Assembly (NCBI GenBank): GCA_965153455.1
Contig: OZ234493.1
Coordinates: 1,860,001-1,924,000 of the forward strand
Length of the DNA: 64,000 bases
Direction of reading: 5' to 3'
Source of the DNA: Sphagnum compactum
Lineage: Eukaryota; Bryophyta; Sphagnopsida; Sphagnales
Shown here: positions 36,931 through 47,767 of the stretch, piece by piece
Numbering within the stretch: the stretch's first letter is position 1
How the letters are laid out: every line of letters begins with the position of its first letter
Notes under the pieces: model-generated
The model's input: the letters and a program-made list of their open reading frames with translations, nothing else
Told to the model about the DNA's origin: nothing
Databases searched by the model: none
Translations under genes and position numbers: made by a program

Positions 36931-38784
36931 ATTGATCTTTAACAAAATCAGTTGTCGTGTAGACCGACAATGATTTAAGTTGTGCAAGGGTGAAGTCTAT
37001 TTTTACATCCCCTCCCACATTTCACATCATTAAATATGAAACACCTTCCTACATCACTAAAAATGAAGTCACTTTGTATGTTAGACATATATGTGTCACG
37101 TTTAGCAATTTGGACATGATTGATTGTTGTTCCTACACAATTTTGACCATCTTCAATAACAATTGCATATTTTCAAATTTGGTGCTATTCATCTACTTGG
37201 TCAATATGTTTGCTTGTTGTTGGACGCAAGGAAGGTAGGAGAGTTAAATTGTCCCCTCCAAAACAAGATCTCTCACAAAGCTTGGATATGTTTTGTCTTG
37301 TTGTGGAACATAGGATTGTGTGCCATGTGTCAGAACATGAGTAGTAACACCCCTTTATGACTATTTAACACATCCAGTGCACATTGTTTAATTTCTCCCC
37401 CATCCCTACCCATTAATCTAAAAAGATTGATTCTGCAAAGTGAGAGATTGTTTAACTCTCAACACTTGGGCCAATCATTATAATTGGCCAATGAAAAAAA
37501 TCATTTATTGTTTAAAAATAATCATTTCCTACTGCATGTGTTATTTTAAGGCCATAAGAAAATGTGCATTTTTACCAACCCAAAGAAGATTAAGAATGTT
37601 TATATATAAATCTTCATCTCAAAAAATTGTAAAGGCCAATTTACTATTATTGTTGGGCATGTTCTAAGGCATTTTGCTTATCACAATGAATGGTAAGTTG
37701 TTTAGTTTTAGCAAGTCCCATTGTAGTTAATAGTCATTTGAATCCACTCTTTCCTTACACCATTTTGCAAGAACATAATATTTAAATTGCATTATAGATA
37801 GAGCAATGCAATCTTTTGCTTAACCATGACATGGGAGAACTTGTCAAAATGCGCCCTTCAGATATTTGGACATACATTGTGCAACAAGCAAGCGTGGGAC
37901 TTGGGGAACCTATATGAAGCAAGAAATGTAACAATTAACCAAGGTAATGCCAAGATAGGTTTGGGTTGCATCTAGAGAAATTTCCCAACTAAACTATGAT
38001 ATTATGGGATCTATAATTAGGGCATGCATATTAGCTAGAAGGGCAATGGTTTTTTCTATGGGTGTGGAAGCTATAGAACAATCTAACAATTTCCTATGTA
38101 AGATAAACATTTGAGAATATATTGACATGCTTAAATAACAATTTATATTCTCCAAGTGAAATGAATACTAAATTTCAAGATAATATGGCAAAAGCCCAAG
38201 AAGATACATATTGAACCAATGACAAAGTTTTTGTTAGATGACTTAGCCCTAGGTTTGTAAGATAATATCTCCCCTTCATTGTTGTTGTGAGTTGTTATTG
38301 CATCGGGTTGCAAACTATTGCTTGGTTGTGTACTCCCTCCTCCCCCCCCCCCCCCCCTCACCTTCCCTTTTGCATGTGCAAGTCTTGGAATTTAAAATGT
38401 TTGAAGTTGGATTTCAATGTTCAACTTAGAGCTTTTAGTCCCTTTTTAAGGTAAGATTTTAATCAAATCTTTTGGTTTGATTTTTTTTTTTTTAAATCAT
38501 TTATTTTTGTGTTGGGTGGTTGCTTGAGCTCTTTCTTTTCCTTCCTTTTTTTACATGTTTATTTATTTTTGTTGACTGCACCAAAACAAGATAAATAGAA
38601 TTAGAAAACGTAGTAGTATTATGATCTTAACCATCATATACGATTGGACATGATCACATGACTACATAGTCCAAACATCCACATCATATTTACCACAAGT
38701 CATATACGTGATTTAGTTGTAAATACTATTTGCAAATGTGTCCTTTATGATTATAGTTGTAATGGACATAGTCATGGAAACACA

Positions 38785-38880
38785 CATTTAGCACCCACAA
38801 TGTGTCACATGGCACCAAAAAGGTTTTTTAAAATATATTTATTGGCCCAATAGTGTGGTGCCACATGGTAGTCAAAGGTG
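38785..38880. repeat. Short inverted repeat (GTCACATGGCACC / GGTGCCACATGG)
   Basis: GTGTCACATGGCACC near 38803 and GTGGTGCCACATGG near 38857 are near-perfect reverse complements separated by about 40 bp of AT-rich sequence, so a hairpin could form. It may be the fold-back of a small non-autonomous element. Confidence 0.5.
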
Positions 38881-38934
38881 ACTCAAATAAGGATAGACAA
38901 ACAAGACACCTAGGTTGTATTTAGGTTGCAAATG

Positions 38935-38998
38935 AAAGGACTTAAACCCTTCACCTCCACTTTGGGGGTTCGAAGTCCTTAACCATTGAACCACAATT
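38935..38998 (-). mobile_element. Possible SINE head (tRNA-like A and B boxes)
   Basis: The minus strand reads TGGTTCAATGGTTAAGG (A-box-like, internal RNA polymerase III promoter) and, about 43 bases on, GGGTTTAAGTCC (B-box-like, consensus GGTTCRANNC). This spacing and order fit a tRNA-derived SINE. No cloverleaf can be drawn with confidence, and no poly-A or target duplication was found, so the rest of the element is undefined. Confidence 0.35.
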
Positions 38999-39199
38999 TT
39001 TTTTGGTAACAAATCTAATTACCACCAAACTTTAAACAGTAAATGTTTTAGCCTAAATTAACCTAGGTTTGGCCTAAGTTGGCCTAAGTTGACCTAGTCT
39101 ATCCTAGGCCTTTTTAAGCTAAACTTGGTTAAACTTCGATAATGAAATGTGAATCTTTGTAAGAGATGTTTGAAAGAAATCCAAACCTTCACATAAAAT

Positions 39200-40700
39200 T
39201 AAATAGAAATCTAGATGTTATTGAACAAAATTTGGCCAAAAATTTGACTTAGCTATTAGACAAATATGAGTTGAGGAAGAAGATTGTTCCCTATGTGAAT
39301 GATGAAGGGTCTAACCTAAATATTATGACCACGTCCTTGAAATCAATTATAAGTTGTAAAATATTAGGTTTGGAAGAAAGTTTTCAAAGAATTTTTTTTG
39401 GTCATGTGCATTCTTTAAATCATGTCAATATGTTATAATGTATGATTTTTTTTGCAAAGGCTTGAAATATTGTTTATCAAGGCTACATAAAGGCAAAAAT
39501 GTATCATTTGGCCCAAGAAATTAGAGAAAGATAAACAAAAGTTGAAAAGGGTGAATTTTGGTATTCTCTGAAAGAAATTAAATACCCTAATGAAGACAAT
39601 GCATTTTTTTATTTGCCAAATTCTTGCACAAAATGTAATCTAACATAATTTTTTACCTTCACAAATTTGTTAGTTATAATGCTTTTAGAGAAAGCTTTAT
39701 AGTTCACGAAAGATATTATATTTTGTTTTAGTTATGAAAATGATTGTAAAGGTGACACTTCTTTTGACATGGCACATTTTCCAAATTATTGTTGATTGCC
39801 TTGACTCCATAATATCTATTTGTGTTTTGAACTAGTCCATAGGTCATTGGTTGTCAAATGATGAATAAAATTTTTCCATACATGAATTTGAAATGCAAGG
39901 ATGAAATTGAAACTTCAATTGCTTTTGATAACCTAATGGAAGAAGATGCAAATGTTGCTATTGATATATCATGTTTAGTTTTCCGCATCAAAAAGGAAGT
40001 TGTTGGGGTTTTGGATTATTTTCTTTCTTTTTAAAGGAGGTATGAAAAAAAAACCCATAATTTGTTTTTTTTGGTGTTGGACCTTAAGTTTAAATTTTTT
40101 TGTTTAATATCATCATTATTGGTTGTGAGTAGAATAAGGCCATTGTTGAGGAATATGATAAAAATATCCTTATGTCCCATGCTTTTAAAATGCTATCATC
40201 ATTTGCACCCCTTGGCCAAATTTGAATGTGACGTTCCTAACCAATTCAAGGAATTGATGAAGAATATAACTTATATATCTTTGAAATGATAACTAATGAA
40301 AGGTTTACCAATAGAGAAGTTTTTATGATCATGAAATGTTAATTAGATGCCAAATGCATTAAGTGTCATTTTCAATGGTGGGAAAACCATGAGACTATGT
40401 TTCATACTATTGGATTCCTTGCTTAACATTGAAGATTGTTGAATCACAAATTGAAACAAAAAGGATTTTTTCGCTAGTTGGAATGTGTATCAATTTAAGA
40501 AAATGTTGATTACAGTTAGACAACTTAAATACAAATTTAATTTTGTAAGGAAAAATTAGCCAAATGACCCTAGGGTTGGTTGCAAGTCCATTTTTAGCTT
40601 AATAGAGTTAATTGATATTTCAATACAGTTTTCGAAGAGGAATCAACAGATTTTGAAGGAGTTTTTGAAAGGCATGGACTTGTGGAGATATGAATTTTAA
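39200..40700 (+). pseudogene. hAT-superfamily transposase pseudogene
   Basis: hAT transposases are cut-and-paste enzymes with an RNase H-like core and a C-terminal dimerisation domain. The plus strand shows YVNDEGSNLNIMTTSLKSI followed by LGLEESFQ (about 39290-39390), then SHAFKMLSSFAPLG (about 40175), and at about 40370-40540 the dimerisation block KCHFQWWENHETMFHTIGFL, with IVESQIETKRIFSLVGM after a frame change. The 'WW...F...LA...L.I..S....ER.FS..G' pattern is the hAT C-terminal signature. Stops and frameshifts break it throughout. The frame 40062-40289 is a chance piece inside. Terminal repeats were not identified. Confidence 0.65.
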
Positions 40701-41359
40701 ATAACAAACATTGTTGCAAACTTTTCTAACATACTTTTATTCTTCAAGTGTAAAAAAAATTCCTTATTAATGAATGCAAAATTTATAACCAAATTGTGAA
40801 AACTAAATGTGGAAATTGCATTTTATTGCATTTGTGAGAATTACTATCTATGAGAACTAATTGAATATGAGAAAATAAAAATTTGATACCTTGGCCAACT
40901 CTTGTTAACCCCAACTTTTTTTAAAGAATTGATTTTTTTCTCATAACCCTATGTAAAGATTGGAACCATCCATTTATAAAAATTAAAAATTAAAAACCAC
41001 TCAACATTAGTCATGAAACTAGACCTATGTTTATGGAAAAAAACATTATCAGTGGCAATGAATATAATATTTATAAAGAAAATGAGTATAATGATTAATC
41101 ATAGGTCAAGATGAAAGTAAAAATCTTTATGTGGTCATGAAAACTATGGTTGAAACCCTAGGCTTGAATGTAGGAATTTATGGTGACATATCATGCATGT
41201 GGAGATTGACGAATGCCATTTATGACATGGTCTTTTAAATGTAACAAACTAGATATTCATTACATGTGGAATTTCAAACCTTGCGAAATAATTAATATGT
41301 TTATGTCATACCTTCTAGTTGATTTATATAAATTCATAATTTTATGTAATTGACATGGT

Positions 41360-41680
41360 TACAATTAGACAAATGTCCAATTACATTTGACCACAAGGTT
41401 GAAAATATCACAAAAATCAATCCCATTTGTTTGTTAACAACCCTTTGTTACTATTTTAGCTTTCAATTTTTCAATTTCACCATTAACATTAGTTTTAGCT
41501 CTAAAGATTGATTTAGTTTTTATAGAGGTGATACTTAGAGGAAGTTTAATAGCTAGCATCTAAGTGAAATTGCCAATAATGGATTCAATTTCTTCATGCA
41601 TGGCTTGGTCCCATTCAAAATGAATCAATGTTTCACAAGTGCTTGAAGGTTCTTATGTGAACTTGCCATACCAACAAAGG
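41360..41680 (-). pseudogene. Copia reverse transcriptase start, minus strand
   Basis: Reading the minus strand from about 41640, one sees an 'A(M)HEEIESI' word, a degraded LAIKLP word, then KTKSIFRAKTNVNGEIEKLK and AKIVTKGC. These are the opening lines of copia RT (the 'W..A...E...L..N.TW.LV.LP.....I..KW.FK.K....G.....KARLV.KG' region). It is broken by at least one frameshift. It belongs with the pre-integrase piece at 42908-43330 on the same strand. Confidence 0.65.
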
Positions 41681-42049
41681 CATTGGGTCAAAACATGTTA
41701 ATAGGAATAAAAAATGGTGTTGGAAGTCTTGAAAATTTTCAAACTTAATAGATATATTTTTGTTTTGACATTTTAAATTTCTATTTTAAATCATTCCAAG
41801 TTGTGTTACATGACTAATATGAGTGTTGAGGAATTTAAATAAAAAATAATTAAATTAAATTTTGGGTTTTGGTTTTAGTAAAGGACTTTTGAACTTGAAC
41901 AATAGTTGCATCATAGATAATCAAGTTTGCAAAGGATTAGGGTAAAGGGACTATTTGAATATTAAAAATTGATAATAAAAAAGTTTGATGATAGTAACCT
42001 ATTACCCACATTCAAAAAACACTCACAATGTGAAAATTATGGAATCTGA

Positions 42050-42450
42050 AAGTTTTAGAAACTCAAAATATGTTTCGAAATCTCAAAATTTCAAGAATAT
42101 TTCACCACATGTAAATGGGATGTAATGTACATAACATATAAAACAAAGTTGTAACTTATATATGACACAAGAAATTGAAACTTAAAATATATGGTAACAT
42201 ATTTTGGTATGATTTGAAATTATGATAACTTTTCAAAATGAAATGTATAATCTAGAAAAATATGCACATTTATATTTATTTAAAAATGACTAACACAAAA
42301 CATGTGATATATTAAAGCAATTATATGTAATTATGATAACAAGTTACAAAAGATTTCATTCAAAAATTTCTTCATACGAAAAAGTGAAAATAATTAAAAT
42401 GATTAATAATCCTTTTATAAATTAATCCCATTGGCTCCTACTGGTGTGCT
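42050..42450 (+). repeat. Dispersed repeat, copy 1 (other copy 52995-53370)
   Basis: Shared words in the same order and orientation are ATTTCAAGAAT, GTAAATGGG, CATATAAA, AAACAAAGTT, a TTTAAAATA/CTTAAAATA word, ATGATTTGAAATTATGAT, TTTTCAA.A.GAAA, GAATCTGGAAA or TAATCTAGAAAA, and CTTC-TA-GAAAAAGT near the end. The two copies lie 1-2 kb outside the two ends of the CACTA element. Confidence 0.7.
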
Positions 42451-42907
42451 TTGACCCCATTATATTTAAAAGGAAACATTCAAGTGCTATTTGATCACTT
42501 GAAAGTTGGAGACAGATGTTAAACCTTGGGAGGGTTAAGGGTTATTTGTATTTGGTGTCTAAATGTTCATATGTAAATTATGACTAACCATCGTGAAGCA
42601 TATACTTTAGTTGCTTTGGTGTGTTAGGTGGTAAATCATTCATGTTACTATTGCAATCAAAAAATGATGGATGTGAATCATGAACAACTATTTCAAGTGT
42701 GCCTACGGAATGGCAACAACGCTTTTGAATAGAAACTTAATCTTTGTTGGAAAAGTACATCTATATTAACAATATCCCTACTTTCAATGTCAAATTACTT
42801 GTTTACTGATAATTGTTTCAATTGTGCATTTAAAGACTTTGTGCATTGCTAAAGTTTTTATTTAACTTATGGAACCCCTAACTCATGATTTGCATCATTA
42901 GTTGTGG

Positions 42908-43160
42908 TCAAGGAGTATCATGAACAAGAAAGGAAAGGAATTGGAAATGGGCCACACATGTCAACATGCAAAAGATTTGAGACCCTTGTTGCTTAAACTC
43001 CCTTGTATGAGGAGCACGCTTCTTGCTTTGTTTCCTTTCATGATAAACTTTACACAAACTTTCATCTAGTTTTAAGGTTTGCATGTTTTTTACCATTCCA
43101 TTCTTGGATAAAAATGCTAAACTTTATTGATTTAGGTGCATTAAAATATATTATTATTCT
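42908..43160 (-). pseudogene. Copia GAG pre-integrase fragment, minus strand
   Basis: The minus frame from 43096 reads MVKNMQTLKLDESLCKVYHE followed by RKQSKKRAPHT. This corresponds to the 'L..L......C..C..GKQ.R..FP' zinc region of copia integrase, with the second Cys of the pair changed to Tyr. Together with the RT piece at 41360-41680 it shows a copia element on the minus strand, into which the CACTA transposon at 43367 was inserted or beside which it lies. Confidence 0.55.
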
Positions 43161-43363
43161 TGAACTAGGGGGTGAACAATGAAAAAACTCAATTTGGAAA
43201 AAAGATGTAAAGGTTTATATGTGGATTGTGGACATTTCTCCTTACAAAAATGTTGGGTCTTTTTATTATCAAACATTAAAATGAGTGAAAAGGAAGCATG
43301 TGACCTTGATAAGTTAAAGAGCTTATAGAAATAAAATTCTTGCACATTCCAAGACCATGCAAA

Positions 43364-43366
43364 ACA
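43364..43366. repeat. Target-site duplication, left (ACA)
   Basis: ACA directly precedes the CACTA end and equals the ACA at 52272-52274. A 3-bp duplication is the rule for CACTA insertions. Confidence 0.85.
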
Positions 43367-43380
43367 CACTACTACATATT
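43367..43380 (+). repeat. CACTA terminal inverted repeat, left
   Basis: CACTACTACA matches the right end (CACTACAACA on the minus strand) at nine of ten positions. CACTA ends are the cleavage sites used by the TNP2-type transposase. Confidence 0.9.
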
Positions 43381-43387
43381 GTGCCTT

Positions 43388-43835
43388 TTTGCGAAGCAAA
43401 ATCAACCTGTCATATTTGCGATGCGACACGCATCGCAACTTGTGGAGCACCACCCATCGCTTATTTATAATGTACCTTATTTCATCGCTGCACTTTTGCG
43501 ACATATACCACAAACAAAACTTTGCGACCCGTTCAGTCTCCGTCCACACTAGCGATATTCCACATTTCGCAACGTTTAATCATACTCAAAACATCGCACA
43601 TTTTACAATACACAAAGTATCGCTACAAACTTTGAGAGTCACAAGACATCGCAAGCTTGCGTTATTCGACGCCTCGCATTTTGCGTTTGAATATGTATCA
43701 CAAACCTCATCACAAATTTTTACAAAACTTTTCGGTGGTGGACATATTGCAAGTTGCGATGTGCGTTAGCTCGCACATTAGTGAAAGGGTTACTGGAAAA
43801 GGAAGTTTCGCAAAAGGTTTCGCAATGTCATCTGA
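43388..43835. repeat. Left subterminal motif cluster (TTTGCGA/TCGCAAA)
   Basis: More than a dozen copies or near-copies of TTGCGA, GCGATGCG, TCGCAAC and TCGCAC occur in both orientations, for example TTTGCGATGCG with CGCATCGCAA at about 43417-43440, and TTTCGCAAAAGGTTTCGCAA at 43807-43826. In En/Spm the TNPA protein binds repeated subterminal motifs of about this density; here the motif differs from the maize one. ORFs 43340-43552, 43389-43769 and 43657-44010 are by-products. Confidence 0.85.
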
Positions 43836-44095
43836 TTCCCAAAACGCCATAAAAAAAATAAAAAATATTTTAGACCAAATGGAAGCTATAAATCCACTTA
43901 ATCATTATTATAATCTATTTTGCCTTAGTAGACTGAGTGAAAATATCAGTAAAGTACGCATAGCAGTGCTCCTATTCTTAAAAATAAAATTACACAATGG
44001 AACAGAATAGGCAGAAAATGACAGAATGAACATTGTGCAGTAATATAGAACCACAAGCCTCAATGGCAATTTGCATAAAAATAATGAGTAGTACA

Positions 44096-47000
44096 TTATA
44101 CGTGGTCATCATGCACCTCAGAGGTTGTAAACACAACCTCTGGTTTCTCACCTAGAATAGAACGGGACCGTGGCACATATGTGACAACAAGTGACCACTC
44201 CTCTGGGTTTGGGGGATAAGGAAGATAAAAGCATTATTCTACATGACTGGGAAAAGTAAATGGCTCTGAAGTTTGCCAATGAGATGGCTGATAACTGGTG
44301 GCAGATGTCTTTAACCGTGTGTGTCCGCACTCATCTTGAACTACAGTGCAATTTACACCAACAAGGTTCACTTTAAACCACTTGCACTTAAACACATACT
44401 CTTCAAACTTTGAATGTGCATCATAAGATACCACCAAGATCTCTTCCAGCTTTCCATAATGTGGCACAATATCTTGAACAATATTCCTGTCATGCCGACT
44501 GCTTCTAGAGTCCTGAATGAATTGCCCTTGAACTCCACAGTCAAAGGTGCGGCCCCTCTTTTCATCCAAACTGAAAATCCTGAAATTAATATTGTGAGTC
44601 AACAATTTATATGATAATAGAAACTTCATGCCCATAAAAATCATCCTAGAACATTCTAAGAAACTTGTCTGGAATGTGAAGATGAGTTAATATGCCTAAT
44701 GAAATAGAAAAAATAAATACCTGAAATGTCTTCCTTGTGTCCACATTGCTGAACGTGTTGTGACAACTCTCAGTGGTCCATGAACAATGGTGCGAACATC
44801 ATCTGTGATCTCTGGAAAACATGCTATACTTTCTCCTTGTGCCAACAATTGATCCACTTCAGCCAACTTTTCTTTTATGTACTTATGAAACGTAGGAAAA
44901 ATCCTTGATCTCCCACTCATACTTTTGGCATTCTCATAGAAGTTCCTCCACTCTTCCATGACATTGCTATTATTCAACATGAATGTGGTTATCTGAATTA
45001 ACTCTGTAGGTAATAACATATGTGTTTTGATGGCACCAGTCAAACGGTCTTCCTCCTCTTCTCTTTCCTCCATCCAGACATGAGGACATGATGGATCTAT
45101 AGTGGCCAAGATGTTGGTGTAATAAAACATGCTCTCTGCTGCCAAATGTCCTGTTGCCATGCTTCCCTCCACTCGTGCATGGTTACGGACATAACCCTTT
45201 AATACTGCCATATATCTTTCAAGCCAATACATCCACCGACAATGCACAGGACCAGCAATGGCTATCTCATCCACAAGGTGAACTTGGAAATGCACTTGAC
45301 AATCAAAAAATGATGGAGGGAAGGCCTTTTCCAACTTGCATACCACCTCTGCTGCTATTACCCTCATTATTGGAATCTCCTCTACAAATAACTCCTTTGA
45401 ACATACCCATCTCAACAGATATCCCAGTGACCAAAGAGCATCTTGTACTTCTGCACTGGCTAAGCCTATTATTGCCACAGGCAATATGTGCTGCAATAAA
45501 CGATGATAGTCATGTGTCTTGAGATACCTTGGCCACTTGTGGTCATCGTCCCTACCAAAAGCTTTTTGAAGATTAGCTCCATAACCTGCAACAAGGATCC
45601 ATAAAATTATACAAAAGTATTCTAAACATCCAACAGATAGCATTCTATACTTCAAATTCTTTCTCCAGTATAAGGCATAAAGATTTAAATATAAATAAAA
45701 GCAACAGAATACCTTTGCCATCTAAATTCAACCCTTGCCATCAAAGTTCAAACCTGTAGGGAATCGCATCTCTCCTATGCGATTTCGAAAGTCTTTTCTT
45801 TCCTGTGTAGTAAGTGTCCATGGAGCTGATGGTCGCTGCTCAATACCTGTGTTAGGATCAATAGTAATCCACACATCGGGATGCCTCTCAAAATCCTCAC
45901 AGGCCTCCCTAAAGTTACTGTCCTTATCTCCATAGAGCTGTTTTATGATAGCCTTTCCCACATTTCCCTCAATGTGCATGGGGTCCAAGAGATGACGTAT
46001 TTTCAGCTCACCCCAGTAGGGCAAGCTGTTGAGTATACCCCACCTTGTCAATCCACTACCCTCAAACACCATAGAATCATTTGGTTCAATAACTCTATTG
46101 GCCACATCCCTCCAATATGCAAAAGTGGTAGCTTTTGGAATATCACGCTCATCACCATAAGGCATGTCAAAAGATGAAAATAAAAATGGGTCTGATCTCA
46201 TATCATGTCCCAGTGGAAGAAACTTTGTATGGCCAAGGTAAACAATTTTGCGAAGATGGCTTGAATATTTAGCCATGTCCTCCAAACTTGGGCCACATGT
46301 AGAGCAGGCCTTGTAGCCTTGAGTTTGCAGCCCACTTACAAAACCAAACCCTGATTGTAGAAGAACTGAATATTAGAACAACAAATAATCACAAAACAGA
46401 ATAATAAAAAAATATATAGAGGTATGTGCATGATTTCTTACCAGGATAATCATGCATTGTCCACATGCAGATTGCCCTCAACTTGAATACACGTGGTATT
46501 CCTCCAGTGGTCTTCCTCCCATCATATTGCCATACTCCATACCATAGCGTTTTGAGCTTATCAACCACCAGTGCTAAGTAGGTGTCTAGGTTTTTCACCT
46601 TACTTGGCCTTGGGATAATAAGAGAAAGCAGCAAAAATCCTTTTTTCATAGACAACCACGGAGGAAGGTTGTAATTCATGACAACAACTGGCCAAACAGA
46701 GGTAGGTCGTCCCTTTCCTCCAAGTGAATGTGGACTAACACCATCTGATGCTAACCCCAACCTCACATGCCTAGGGTCACGCTCAAACTCTGGCCATGAT
46801 GACTCCACATGCTTGTGAGCAGTAGAGTCAACCGGTAACCTCATAATACCAGGCTCTGATCGATGTTTCTTATGCCAAACCATTAATTCGGCCAAGTCTG
46901 TACATCGATACATGTGCAGCAAGCGAGGAATAATGGGAAACCACCTTACTGATTTCCTGGGCACCTTCTCTGTAAGCATGTGAGGATCATATCGAGCCTC

Positions 47001-47621
47001 TTCACATGTACTGCACTCCGTTAAATGGGCATTGTTCCCATGAAATAGCATGCAGTCATTAACACATGCATGGACAATTTGATACTCCATGCCTATAGAG
47101 GATAAGATCTTTTTAGCCTCCTTCCAAGATCCTGGCAAAACATTTTCCTTAGGCAGCAAAAGGCTATGACAATACTGGAAAATGTTTGACAACATAGTAT
47201 TGTTTGCCTTGTGTTTTGCTTGGATGTTTAACAACCCCAATAGGGCTGCTAAACGGCTTAACCTTGCACCTTGAAAAATAGGCGTTTGAACATGTGCCTC
47301 CGCCTCTTGCCACTGCCGTTGTCCCTGGGCAGTATGTTGATGACGTGGATCATCTGCATTGGCTCCTTCATCATGTGGGTTGCCAAACATATCATCAACT
47401 ATGTCAAGTCCAAACCAGTCAACCATGAAGTCATCCGTCGCTTGTTCTTGGTTTGCAGGCAGTGGTGCTTCCTGAACTGGTTGAAAGACACCTTCATCAT
47501 GAGCAGACAAGTCATTTGATGAAGAATGAGTTGATGAAGAGTCTGATTTGTGTGGCATGCCCATTTCCCGATATGTTGCTCTCAACCTCCGTGGCAGCAT
47601 GTCTTCAGAAGGCCGAATATT
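44096..47621 (-). CDS. TNP2-type CACTA transposase, four exons, one internal stop
   Basis: TNP2 cuts and pastes the CACTA element by an RNase H-fold DDE reaction. Exons inferred from GT/AG sites with consistent phases: 47621-46442, 46350-45754, 45585-44721 and 44570-44096 (or from 44579; two acceptors 9 bp apart both fit). From the ATG at 47600 the frame is 1031 codons long. Visible blocks: NDCMLF (about 181) with a CSTC pair; RLGLASDG (D286) with NYNLPPW; ACSTCG and YLGHTKFLP across the first junction; LLDPMHIEGN (D509); HDYHRLLQHILPVAI; and RWMYWLERYM (E708), where DUF4218 begins. D286, D509 and E708 are my guess at the catalytic triad. The C-terminal YGKLEEI and FKCKWF blocks resemble DUF4216. 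An in-frame TAA (44234-44236) falls where relatives have Gln, cutting the last 45 codons. The first exon may join an upstream finger exon. Confidence 0.9.
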
Positions 47622-47767
47622 CTATGCAATACCAAATCCAGAAGATCTTAACTATATACAAAGCATAGTTGCATATTACATTATAAATAAAAAATGCCAA
47701 AATGCATGTATATAGATATGGTATGTTATGTCTTAAACAAAGTACATAGTTCAGAAATGGTGGAATC

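Larger units (their letters stand above)
35600..38930. other. Gene-free region
   Basis: Overlapping plus frames at 36990-37360 and minus frame 38143-38361 have no recognised domain; the latter starts in the poly-G complement of a 16-C run (38342-38357). Two adjacent telomere-like words (AAACCCTAAA, AAACCCTAAAAG) occur at about 36562-36590, too few to call an interstitial telomere. A segment at 36845-36930 is a dispersed repeat shared with 52690-52760. Confidence 0.45.

Noticed and set aside
43340-44010. Three overlapping plus-strand ORFs of 70-126 codons
   Set aside because: They lie in the left subterminal motif cluster, overlap each other in different frames and simply translate TTTGCGA repeats.
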